Shown here piece by piece: positions 38,831-46,975 of a DNA stretch of 64,000 bases. Made by a program: the position numbers and the translations under genes. Every line of letters begins with the position of its first letter. The stretch's first letter is position 1. The notes beneath the pieces were generated by a model. That model searched no databases and was not told where the DNA came from. It was given only the letters and a program-made list of their open reading frames with translations. The DNA comes from JACMLX01 sp040384325 (GTDB taxonomy: Bacteria; Gemmatimonadota; Gemmatimonadetes; Gemmatimonadales; Gemmatimonadaceae), in the NCBI GenBank assembly GCA_040384325.1, contig JAZKJL010000006.1:186001-250000 (forward strand), in the 5' to 3' direction.

Positions 38831-39615
38831 CGCCCCCCACCGACACCCCCGTCATCACCGACACGCCGGTCATCGAGGTGCGTGGGCTCACCATGCAATA
38901 CGGCGAGCGTGTCGTGATGAAGGACATCAGCTTCTCCATCGCCCGCGGCGAAGTGTTCGTGCTCATGGGCGGCAGCGGGAGCGGCAAGAGTACGCTGCTC
39001 AAGCACCTGATCGGCCTCAAGGCGCCGGCCAAGGGATCGATCCTGTTCGAGGGCGAACCGTTCGACATCGCCGACGAGGTGCAGCGCAAGCGTGTGCTGC
39101 GCCGCATGGGCGTGCTGTACCAGAGCGGTGCACTCTGGAGCGGACTCACGCTGGCCGAGAACGTCGCGCTGCCCCTGGAGGAGTTCACGGCGCTCGACGC
39201 AGGGACGATCGCCGAGACGGTGTCGTTCAAGCTGGCGCTGGTGGGGCTGCGGGGCTTCGAGGAGTTCTATCCGTCGGAGATCAGCGGCGGCATGCGCAAG
39301 CGTGCGGCGCTGGCCCGTGCGATCGCGCTCGATCCCGACGTCCTCTTCTTCGACGAGCCGTCGGCGGGGCTCGATCCCATCAGCGCCAGCCGGCTCGACG
39401 ACCTGATTCTCGAACTGAAGGCGAGCTTCGGCACCACCATCGTGGTCGTGACACACGACCTGGACAGCATCTTCCGCATCGCCGACCGGGCGGTGTTCCT
39501 CGACATCGAACAACAGACCATGACGGCGCTCGGACCTCCTGCGGAGCTACGCGACAATCCCCCCAGTGCCGAAGTGCACCGCTTCCTGACTCGCAGCAGC
39601 GAAGGCCAGCCATGA
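38827..39615 (+). CDS. MlaF-type lipid ABC transporter ATPase
   Basis: 262 aa. Walker A is MGGSGSGKSTLL, the signature motif is SEISGGMRKRAALARAIA, and Walker B is LDPDVLFFDEPSAGLDP with the H-loop VVVTHDL. The ISGGM signature matches the MlaF (Ttg2A) group rather than LptB. It powers lipid transport with the permease before it and the MCE protein after it; both junctions are ATGA overlaps. Confidence 0.95.
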   Translation: MTPPTDTPVITDTPVIEVRGLTMQYGERVVMKDISFSIARGEVFVLMGGSGSGKSTLLKHLIGLKAPAKGSILFEGEPFDIADEVQRKRVLRRMGVLYQSGALWSGLTLAENVALPLEEFTALDAGTIAETVSFKLALVGLRGFEEFYPSEISGGMRKRAALARAIALDPDVLFFDEPSAGLDPISASRLDDLILELKASFGTTIVVVTHDLDSIFRIADRAVFLDIEQQTMTALGPPAELRDNPPSAEVHRFLTRSSEGQP

Positions 39616-40601
39616 GCCGACGTGCGAATCCGACGGCGATCGGACTCTTCCTGCTGGGCGCGCTGGCGATCGCGATCGTCGGCACCGCGGTGCTGGCATC
39701 CGCGACGTGGTTTCAGCAGCGGACGACGTTCATCAGCTTCTTCCCTGAGTCGGTCAATGGCCTCGAGAACGGCGCGCCAGTGAAGTTCCAGGGCGTGCCG
39801 GTGGGCAGCGTGACGGCGATCCACATCCAGATCGACCCGCGCGACGACTCGTTCCAGGTGCCGGTGGAATACGAGATCGACCTGCCGAAGCTGACCACAT
39901 CGGCCGGCACCTACGTGAACCTGGCGGACACTGTGGTGCTCAAGCAGCAAATCGCGAAGGGACTGCGCGCGCAGCTGCAGATGGAGAGCTTCGTGACCGG
40001 GGTGCTGTATCTCGAGCTCAGCTACCGGATGGATTCGACGCCGCCACGGCTGGACCCTGGTGTGACGGAATACCCGCAGGTGCCAACGACGCCGTCGCTG
40101 ATGGCGGCGATCGGCGGCGGTGCAGGCAGCCTGCTGTCCGAGGTCATGAAGATCCTGAACCGCGTCGACGGCATGCTCGGTGAGGTGAACATGCGGGAGA
40201 TGAATGCGGCGGTGGTGAGCTCGGCGAAGGCAGTCGAGCAGATCGTGTCGTCGCCGGAGATTCGGTCGGCGGTGCGGCAGATGCCTGGTGCCACGGCGCA
40301 GTTGACAGCCACGCTGGCCGAGGCACAGCGGCTGGCGGCGCATGCGACGGTGGCGATGGATTCGATCCAGCCGGGCCTCAAGGGTGCCACGACGGAAGCC
40401 GTGGTCACGCTGCAGGCGCTGCGCCGGACGCTGGACGAGACGCATGGCCTGCTGTCGGCTGACACCGGTCCCGGCTACGCGCTCACCGATGCGCTGAAGA
40501 GCCTGCGTGAAACCACTGATGCGCTCAAGCTCCTGATCACGTCACTGGAGCAGAATCCCGACATGCTGATTCGCGGCAAGAAGCCGCCACAGGACAGATG
40601 A
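39612..40601 (+). CDS. MlaD-like MCE-domain lipid-binding protein
   Basis: 329 aa. One N-terminal helix (IGLFLLGALAIAIVGTAVLA) anchors it in the inner membrane. The MCE domain follows (FFPESVNGLENGAPVKFQGVPVGSVTAIHI). The C-terminal ~170 residues are helical (LGEVNMREMNAAVVSSAKAV, TLAEAQRLAAHATVAMDS), suggesting a tube as in YebT/Mce proteins. It bridges the periplasm carrying lipid. Coupled to the neighbouring genes. Confidence 0.92.
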   Translation: MSRRANPTAIGLFLLGALAIAIVGTAVLASATWFQQRTTFISFFPESVNGLENGAPVKFQGVPVGSVTAIHIQIDPRDDSFQVPVEYEIDLPKLTTSAGTYVNLADTVVLKQQIAKGLRAQLQMESFVTGVLYLELSYRMDSTPPRLDPGVTEYPQVPTTPSLMAAIGGGAGSLLSEVMKILNRVDGMLGEVNMREMNAAVVSSAKAVEQIVSSPEIRSAVRQMPGATAQLTATLAEAQRLAAHATVAMDSIQPGLKGATTEAVVTLQALRRTLDETHGLLSADTGPGYALTDALKSLRETTDALKLLITSLEQNPDMLIRGKKPPQDR

Positions 40602-41323
40602 TCATGCGACGCTTCATCCGACCCACGCGCCTGCTCGCGCCGACCCTGCTGCTCACGCTCACGGGCTGCTTCAAGCTGTCACGGGAGGCGCCGGTGCTGC
40701 AGCAGTACGTGCTCAGCGGCGCCTCGCCGGCGAGCACCGTACCCGCTGCTGCGACGGGCTCCGTGAACGCCGGCGCGCGTAATCGCGCTGGACTCACCAT
40801 CGGGCTGCGCCGCCTGAACCTGGCGTCGTACCTTGCGGTGCCGGCCATCGTGTTGCGCCGCGGTGACAACCGCATCGTGACGTCGGAGTTTCATCGCTGG
40901 GGCGAAGAGCTGGAGTCCGGCATGAACCGGGCGGTCGCCAGCCATCTCGCGGGCGTGCCGCCGGTGCAGGCGGTCGAGGTGGCGCCATGGCCGGCGCGTG
41001 TGAATCATGACTTCATCGTCCAGTTGCATGTGTCGCGCTTCGAAGGCGTGGTGGATTCCGCAGCGACCGAGGGGCGCGTGCACCTGCAGGCGGGATGGGA
41101 CATCATCCGGCCGCTGAACGGCGCGGTGCTGTTGCGCGGGAGCACCGACGAACGCGGTGGATCGTGGCGTGCCGGTGACTACGCGGGTCTGGTGAAGGGA
41201 CTGGACATGGCGCTGGCGCGCCTCGCCCGCGACATCAGTGCGTGCCTCGCGCGTTTCCCGAATGATTCGACCCCGCCTGCGAGCTGCGGGCCGGCCGCCG
41301 GCCCGGCAGGTGTCCAACGATGA
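40598..41323 (+). CDS. PqiC-like ABC-transport auxiliary lipoprotein
   Basis: 241 aa. Lipoprotein signal RLLAPTLLLTLTGC. The mature part (QQYVLSG, LTIGLRRLNLASYLAVPAIVLRRGDNRIVTSEFHRWGEELES) is typical of the PqiC/DUF330 family, outer-membrane lipoproteins that work with MCE transporters. Last gene of the mla-type operon and coupled to the MCE gene (ATGA); an ATG at 40604 is an alternative start. Confidence 0.85.
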   Translation: MIMRRFIRPTRLLAPTLLLTLTGCFKLSREAPVLQQYVLSGASPASTVPAAATGSVNAGARNRAGLTIGLRRLNLASYLAVPAIVLRRGDNRIVTSEFHRWGEELESGMNRAVASHLAGVPPVQAVEVAPWPARVNHDFIVQLHVSRFEGVVDSAATEGRVHLQAGWDIIRPLNGAVLLRGSTDERGGSWRAGDYAGLVKGLDMALARLARDISACLARFPNDSTPPASCGPAAGPAGVQR

Positions 41324-41378
41324 CCACTGTTCTCGTGACAGCGAGCCCAGTGCACACCCTCGTCACCCGATCCCCGCC

Positions 41379-41780
41379 ATGACCACACCGCCACCGCCGC
41401 CGCTCGGCTCCATCGGCTGGGCCGACCTCACCGTGCCGGACGCCGTCGCCGTGAGTGACTTCTACGCCAAGGTCGCGGGCTGGACCGTGGCCCCGCTCTC
41501 GATGGGCGACTACGACGACTTCGTGATGATGGCGCCCGGCGGCACGGCCACCGGCGGCGTCTGTCATGCCCGCGGCAAGAATGCGGGACTGCCCGCAGTC
41601 TGGTTGATCTACATCACGGTGGCCGACCTCGACGCCAGCCTGGCGGCCTGCACGGCCGGTGGTGGCGAGGTGCTGTCGGCGCCCCGCGGCGCAGGCGGGA
41701 CGGCGCGCTTCGCGGTGATCCGGGATCCGGCCGGTGCGGCGGTGGCGTTGTTCGACGCCGGCATACGGGACACTGTTTGA
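41379..41780 (+). CDS. VOC-family (glyoxalase-like) protein
   Basis: 133 aa. Paired beta-alpha-beta-beta-beta modules: IGWADLTVPDAVAVSDFYAKVAGW and WLIYITVADLDASLAACTAGGGEVLSAP then FAVIRDPAGAAVALFD. This is the vicinal-oxygen-chelate fold with one complete module pair. The reaction is unknown. It overlaps the next gene by four bases (TTGA). Confidence 0.9.
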   Translation: MTTPPPPPLGSIGWADLTVPDAVAVSDFYAKVAGWTVAPLSMGDYDDFVMMAPGGTATGGVCHARGKNAGLPAVWLIYITVADLDASLAACTAGGGEVLSAPRGAGGTARFAVIRDPAGAAVALFDAGIRDTV

Positions 41781-42340
41781 ACGCTGACGGCCTTTGGGGG
41801 TCGCTCAGCGAACGCACGCGTGTTCGCGCCTTCGGCATCGCCTCGCTCTGTGCGGTCGCAATGTCGTATTGGGTGGGCATCAGCGGCGAGGTGCTGCGCA
41901 CGGCGGCGTCGCCGTTCGGGATCGTGTCGCTGGAGCTTGCCGGCACGCCGGACGTTGCGCAGCGCATCTACGCGGCGTGGGGCGAGACGGGGCACGAGGC
42001 GGCGCAGTTCAACATCCGCATCGACTTCCTCTATCTCATCGCATATGGCATCGCGCTGTCGATCGGCTGCGCGGTGGCGCGACGGTGGTGGGCGGGGCGA
42101 TCACCGGCGCTGGCGCAGCTCGGCGCACCGCTGACGTGGGCAATGCTGATGGCCGCAGTGAGCGACGCGTGCGAAAACGCGATGCTCTGGCACATGATCC
42201 ATGATCCCGCCAATGCGCTCTGGACCCAGCTGGCACGCGGCTTCGCGGTGGTGAAGTTCGCCTTGCTGGTGGTGGGCGTCCTCTACATCACGTGTGGGGC
42301 GTTCAGCCGGATCGGACAGCGGCGTGGAGCGCGGCGGTGA
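41777..42340 (+). CDS. Small membrane protein, unknown
   Basis: 187 aa from a TTG start inside the VOC stop. Four hydrophobic segments: FGIASLCAVAMSYWVGI, IDFLYLIAYGIALSIGCAVA, LTWAMLMAAVSDACENAML and FAVVKFALLVVGVLYITCGAF. No family recognised. The stop is one base from the end of the convergent DUF998 gene. Confidence 0.75.
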   Translation: MNADGLWGSLSERTRVRAFGIASLCAVAMSYWVGISGEVLRTAASPFGIVSLELAGTPDVAQRIYAAWGETGHEAAQFNIRIDFLYLIAYGIALSIGCAVARRWWAGRSPALAQLGAPLTWAMLMAAVSDACENAMLWHMIHDPANALWTQLARGFAVVKFALLVVGVLYITCGAFSRIGQRRGARR

Positions 42341-42341
42341 T

Positions 42342-42983
42342 TCAGCGGCGCATCAGGCTCACACCTGCCACGATCTGCCACACCGTCATCGGATAGGCGG
42401 CCACCCGCTCCATCCCGCCAAGCCCGATGCCGAGGTAGTGCCCCGAGACGAACAGTAGCGTGGCGACGAAGCCCACGGTCCCCGCGATGAGGCTGAACGC
42501 GGTCAGCGCACGCTGCTCGCCGGGCCGCTGCGCCAGTGCCAGTCCGAACACGATCATCGCGATGTTGCCGGCCACGAAATTCAGGCCGGCGCCGAGCACG
42601 TGTCGCGCGTTGTCGCCGTTCTCCGGATAGATGCCGACCACCAGCACACCGACACCGGCGGCCGCAAAGAGCGCGCGCGCCAACGTGCGCACCCACCCGA
42701 CAGGGAACGCGTCGCGCGTGAGCCAGGCGCCGAGCACCATCGTCACACCGAGCAGCATGAACGACAGGTTCATCACCACGTGCCACGGTGAACAGACGAA
42801 ATGCGAGCTGCCGGCGGGGTAGGCTCCGCAGGTGGTGTTCCCGAGATCGCTGATGTAGTCGAACCGGAGGCTGAAGGGGCGCGGCCAAGCCGATGCCACC
42901 ACCACCTGTGCCACGAAGAACTGGATCGCCAGCAGCCAGGCGATGGCGCCGGTGCGGACCGCCGGGCTCGCGGCTGTAGACAT
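42342..42983 (-). CDS. DUF998 integral membrane protein
   Basis: 213 aa, about six helices. FDYISDLGNTTCG and VCSPWHVVMNLSFMLLGVTMVLGA match DUF998, found in many bacteria with unknown role. VVGIYPENGD and GAGLNFVAGNIAMIVFGLAL also fit. Start at 42983. Confidence 0.85.
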   Translation of the reverse strand: MSTAASPAVRTGAIAWLLAIQFFVAQVVVASAWPRPFSLRFDYISDLGNTTCGAYPAGSSHFVCSPWHVVMNLSFMLLGVTMVLGAWLTRDAFPVGWVRTLARALFAAAGVGVLVVGIYPENGDNARHVLGAGLNFVAGNIAMIVFGLALAQRPGEQRALTAFSLIAGTVGFVATLLFVSGHYLGIGLGGMERVAAYPMTVWQIVAGVSLMRR

Positions 42984-43147
42984 GGGATGGATGGCGGCGG
43001 TGAGTCGTGTGCGGGAGGCGTGCCCTGCCACGATACGTCGCCGATCGGTCGATCGGATGGGGCGGCTGGCCTTCCGCCAGCGCCGCGCCCCTCCGGGCCG
43101 TACAATCCGGCACGCACCATCCCCCATTCCCGCTCATCCGTCGAGCC

Positions 43148-45340
43148 ATGCCTTACATCACACCTCGCGCGATCCGCCGCACGCTGCTGGCCAGCCTCTG
43201 CGCCGCGGCCGCGCTGCCGGCGCAATCGGCCACGCCGCGGGCCATGACCCTCCGCGACTGGTATCGCGTCACGACCGTCAGCCAGCCGGCCGTGAGCCCC
43301 AGCGGCAAACACGTCGCCTTCACGGTCACCACCGTCCGCGAGGCCGAGAACAAGCGCCATCAGGAAGTGTGGGTGGCCCCGACCGACGGCGGCGCCCCGC
43401 AGCGCTGGACGTCGCCGGGCTACGAAAGCAGCAACCCGCGCTGGTCGCCCGATGCCTCGCACCTGCTGTTCAACTCGCAGCGGCCGCAGGGCAAGGGCAA
43501 CACGTGGGTGATCCGCGTCGATGCCCCCGGCGGCGAGGCGATGCAGATGCCGGCCATGCCGTCGAACGGCAGCATGCCGAAGGACGGCAAGTTCGCCGTC
43601 TGGGCAGAGCCGATGCCGGCCGACACCACACCGATCCGCGATGCCTACGCGCGCATGCCGGCGCTGGCACGGCCGCCGTTCGAGGCGATCACGATGCCCG
43701 CCGATCCGGCGCGCTTCGACGGTCGTCACTTCACCGACATGAACTTTAAGTCGAACGCGACGGGCTTCGTGGCCAGCCGCCGCACCGCCCGCACCTGGCG
43801 GCCGACGCAGCTCTGGAAGCAGTCCTTCGGCGACACGGCCAAGGTGCAGCTCACCCGCACCACCTATTCGCACCGCGGCGCGGTGGTCTCGCCCGACGGG
43901 CAGTGGATCGCCTTCATCGCCGACGCGAAGCTGCGTCCCGACAGTGTGGTGGAGTTCGAGCGCGACTCGCTCGGCAAGCTGCCGTACGACAAGGTGCGCG
44001 ACGAGGCCGAACGGAATGACGCCGACATCTACGTGATGCCGATCGCCGGCGGCACGCCGCGCAAGGTGGCCGACTGGATGGGCGCCGAGTCGGACCTCGA
44101 GTGGTCGGCCGACGGCAAGCAGCTGGCGTTCATCGGTCGTCCGGCGCGTGCGAAGTCGGCCCGCATCTACGTGATCGACGTCACCGGCGGCGCACCGAAG
44201 AACCTGCTCGGCACGTGGCAGTACGAGCCGGATGCGATCACCTGGATGGCGAACGGCACCCTGCGTTTCGCGGCCACGATCGGCGGCCGCGCCGCGATCC
44301 TCGATGCGGACATGAACGGTGGTGCGCCGAAGGAGCTGGTCGGCGGACGCCGCCGTGCCACCAGCCCATCGATGAACGAGGCGGGTTCGGTGATGGCCTA
44401 CGTCTCGACGTCGATGACCAAGCCGACGGAGTTGTTCCTGGCCGATGGCAGCGGTGCCAACGAGCGTCAGGTGACGCACTTCAATGACGCACTGAACGCC
44501 GAAGTGGCATGGAGTGACGCCGAACGCTTCACGTATCGCAGCGTGGGCAACCTGGAGATCGAAGGCTGGCTGATGAAGCCGTACGGCTACGTCGCCGGCA
44601 AGAAGTATCCGGTGGTGCTGTACATCCACGGCGGTCCGCACTCGCAGTACAACGAAGGCTGGTTCGACGAATTCCAGAACCTCGCCGCGCAGGGCATCGC
44701 AGTGCTGTTCACCAACCCTCGCGGGTCGAGCGGCTACGGCGCCGACTTCACCTACAGCACGCGCGGGCGCTGGGGTCTGGAGGATTACGACGACCTGATG
44801 AAGGCGGTGGACATCATCGCCAAGCGCGCCGACATCGACAGCACCAAGATGGGCGCCAGCGGCGGCAGCTACGGCGGGTTCATGACCACGTGGATGGCCA
44901 CCAAGACGCATCGCTTCGCCGCCATCCAGACCGATCGCACCATCACCGACTGGACCTACTGGTACGGTGCCAGCGATGCGCAGGGCCTCACCGAGTACGA
45001 GTTCTTCGGCAAGCCGTGGGACAACCAGGCGCTCTACGATCGCCTGTCGCCGATCCGCTACGTGAAGAACGTGAAGACGCCGATGCTGCTGGTGCAGAGC
45101 GAGGAAGACTTCCGCACCGCGATGGGCAGCGCCGAGATCTGGTACGAATCGCTGAAGAAGCGTGGCATCCCGGCGGAGTTCGTGCGCTACCCGCGTTCCA
45201 ACCACGACCTCTCGCGCGCCGGTGAGCCGTGGCTGCTGGTGGATCGCCTGGGTCGCCTGCGGCAGTGGTTCGGCTACTGGCTGCAGGGCACGAAGGCCAC
45301 GCCGGCGACGGCAACCGCTGCGGCGGGTGGCGGGCGGTAA
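43148..45340 (+). CDS. Secreted S9-family (prolyl oligopeptidase-like) peptidase
   Basis: 730 aa. Signal peptide (RRTLLASLCAAAALPAQS). A seven-bladed beta-propeller region (WSPDASHLLFNS, VSPDGQWIAFIAD, WSADGKQLAFIG) is followed by the alpha/beta hydrolase domain: GASGGSYGGFM with Ser574, QSEEDFRTAMG with Asp654 and RSNHDLSRAG with His686. These residues fit an acylaminoacyl/dipeptidyl peptidase of family S9, cutting peptides outside the cytoplasm. A palindrome just after the stop may end transcription. Confidence 0.95.
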   Translation: MPYITPRAIRRTLLASLCAAAALPAQSATPRAMTLRDWYRVTTVSQPAVSPSGKHVAFTVTTVREAENKRHQEVWVAPTDGGAPQRWTSPGYESSNPRWSPDASHLLFNSQRPQGKGNTWVIRVDAPGGEAMQMPAMPSNGSMPKDGKFAVWAEPMPADTTPIRDAYARMPALARPPFEAITMPADPARFDGRHFTDMNFKSNATGFVASRRTARTWRPTQLWKQSFGDTAKVQLTRTTYSHRGAVVSPDGQWIAFIADAKLRPDSVVEFERDSLGKLPYDKVRDEAERNDADIYVMPIAGGTPRKVADWMGAESDLEWSADGKQLAFIGRPARAKSARIYVIDVTGGAPKNLLGTWQYEPDAITWMANGTLRFAATIGGRAAILDADMNGGAPKELVGGRRRATSPSMNEAGSVMAYVSTSMTKPTELFLADGSGANERQVTHFNDALNAEVAWSDAERFTYRSVGNLEIEGWLMKPYGYVAGKKYPVVLYIHGGPHSQYNEGWFDEFQNLAAQGIAVLFTNPRGSSGYGADFTYSTRGRWGLEDYDDLMKAVDIIAKRADIDSTKMGASGGSYGGFMTTWMATKTHRFAAIQTDRTITDWTYWYGASDAQGLTEYEFFGKPWDNQALYDRLSPIRYVKNVKTPMLLVQSEEDFRTAMGSAEIWYESLKKRGIPAEFVRYPRSNHDLSRAGEPWLLVDRLGRLRQWFGYWLQGTKATPATATAAAGGGR

Positions 45341-45343
45341 TTT

Positions 45344-45394
45344 CGGTGACAGTGCACTTTCCCCGGTTCAACGGGGGAAAGTGCACTGTCACCG
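45344..45394. repeat. 21-bp palindrome, REP-like
   Basis: Arms 45344-45364 and 45374-45394 are perfectly complementary (CGGTGACAGTGCACTTTCC type) around a 9-base loop. It starts four bases after the S9 peptidase stop and could work as a terminator hairpin. Its core GACAGTGCAC matches the palindrome at 3730-3785. Confidence 0.85.
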
Positions 45395-45466
45395 ACATCG
45401 CGGTGGGCGGTGAAGGCACGGGTCGGTTAGCCTTCACCGATGCGCGATTCATTCGGATTGACCTGA

Positions 45467-46174
45467 ATGGGCAACATCGGTGAAGGGCTGACCTTCTACG
45501 TGGTGTTCCTGTTCTCGACCACGTTGCACGAGGCGGCCCACGCGTGGGCGGCGAAACTGGGCGGCGACCTGACGGCCTATCACGGCGGTCAGGTGTCGCT
45601 CGATCCGATGCCGCACATCCGTCGCGAGCCGTTCGGCATGGTGGTGTTGCCCCTGCTGACGGCGCTGACGATGGGATTCCCGATCGGCTTCGCCAGCGCG
45701 CCGTACGATCCGGCGTGGGCGCAGAAATATCCGAAGCGCTCGGCGTGGATGGCGCTGGCCGGACCGGCGGCCAACCTGCTGCTGGTGCTGCTGGCGGGCA
45801 TCGCCATCAAGGTGGGCGGGGTGGCGGGCATCTTCTCTCCACCGAACACCATCACCTTCGGGCACATCGTCGGCACCAACGGTGGCAGCGGCGCGCTGGA
45901 AGCGGTGGCGTTCTTCCTCGGCACGCTCTTCTCGATGAACCTGCTGCTGGCAGCGTTCAACCTGTTGCCGTTTCCACCGATGGATGGCAGCGCGGCGATT
46001 CCGCTGCTGGTCGGCGAGGAGAAGGGACGGGTGTGGCAGAACCTGATCTGGCGGACGCCGGCGCTGAACTTCGTCGGCTACTTCCTGGCCTGGCAGGTGT
46101 TCGGATACATCTTCAGCCCGCTCTTCAACGGCTCGCTGGCGATCCTCTATCCCGGCGTCACGTACGGCGCCTGA
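45467..46174 (+). CDS. M50-family membrane metallopeptidase (site-2-protease-like)
   Basis: 235 aa. LHEAAHAWAA gives HExxH (His21, Glu22, His25) in the first membrane helix, and NLLPFPPMDGSAAI gives the third ligand Asp in the NxxPxPPxDG motif near the C-terminus. Rhomboid-like intramembrane cleavage of regulators is typical; the client is unknown. It converges with pdeM and overlaps its end by 28 bp. Confidence 0.93.
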   Translation: MGNIGEGLTFYVVFLFSTTLHEAAHAWAAKLGGDLTAYHGGQVSLDPMPHIRREPFGMVVLPLLTALTMGFPIGFASAPYDPAWAQKYPKRSAWMALAGPAANLLLVLLAGIAIKVGGVAGIFSPPNTITFGHIVGTNGGSGALEAVAFFLGTLFSMNLLLAAFNLLPFPPMDGSAAIPLLVGEEKGRVWQNLIWRTPALNFVGYFLAWQVFGYIFSPLFNGSLAILYPGVTYGA

Positions 46175-46836
46175 GACGCCGGCGCGACAGGCAGCGGCAG
46201 CACGCTGTCCTCCGCGATCACGAACAGTGACGGGAAATCCTGCCGGTCGATCACCGCGCCGCCGGTGAATTCACCGAAGGCCGGCAGCAATCCGCCGTGG
46301 GCGCCGAACGCGAAGCAGGGCAGCGTCAGCCTCTGCCTGCCGCGCCCGAACAACTGCACGACCGGGTGCACGTGTCCCGCCAACACGTAGCCGTCGTCGC
46401 ACTCGCCCGGATGGTGGCAGAGCGCGAATGGCCCCAGCTGCAGCGGCGCGTCGACGCAGGTGATACCGAGTGACGCCGGCGGATCACCGGCGTGATAGTC
46501 ATGGTTGCCGCGCACCAGCGTGATGGCGAGGGCTGGGTGCGTGGCGCGCCACGCCTCGAGCGCGCGGACGGTGGCGGGTGCCATGCCCGCGCGCGCGTGC
46601 AGCAGGTCGCCGAGCACGAACAGGTGCGATGCGGCGGTGCGCGCCAGCACCGCGTCGAGTCGCGCCAGCCCGGCGCCGGTGGTGCCATGCGGCACCGGCA
46701 CGCCCTGCGCGCGGAATGCCGCCGCCTTGCCCCAGTGTACGTCGGCCACGATCAGCGCCTGCCAGGCGGGCACGAACAGCGCCCGGTCGGCGAGCAGCAC
46801 GACATCGATGCCGGCGAGGGTGAAGGCGTGGGACAC
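46147..46836 (-). CDS. pdeM: PdeM, ligase-associated metallophosphoesterase
   Basis: 229 aa. Calcineurin-type motifs in order: ADVHWGK, GDLLHARAGM, VRGNHD and LAGHVHP, with LPCFAF. The layout fits the PdeM subfamily, which normally clusters with the ligase, helicase and exonuclease genes; here the rest of that set is at 51.6-56.7 kb. It probably removes phosphate ends at damaged DNA, though its exact substrate in vivo is unclear. Confidence 0.88.
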   Translation of the reverse strand: MSHAFTLAGIDVVLLADRALFVPAWQALIVADVHWGKAAAFRAQGVPVPHGTTGAGLARLDAVLARTAASHLFVLGDLLHARAGMAPATVRALEAWRATHPALAITLVRGNHDYHAGDPPASLGITCVDAPLQLGPFALCHHPGECDDGYVLAGHVHPVVQLFGRGRQRLTLPCFAFGAHGGLLPAFGEFTGGAVIDRQDFPSLFVIAEDSVLPLPVAPASQAPYVTPG

Positions 46837-46975
46837 GCGGGGAATCTACCGGGGGCCGACAGCGGGTCACGCGCGCACGGGCGGGGTGGGCAGCGCGGTG
46901 AAGGCGCGTTAACCTCCTGCGTGGATCGACTGACCGGCAGCCCGCCGCGGTGCGCACGTACGGATCGGAGGAGTG
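46837..46975. promoter_or_regulatory. Divergent gap, pdeM / large kinase
   Basis: 139 bp. GGAGGAG at 46967-46973 is the ribosome site of the kinase gene. No LexA-like box or palindrome is evident. Confidence 0.4.
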
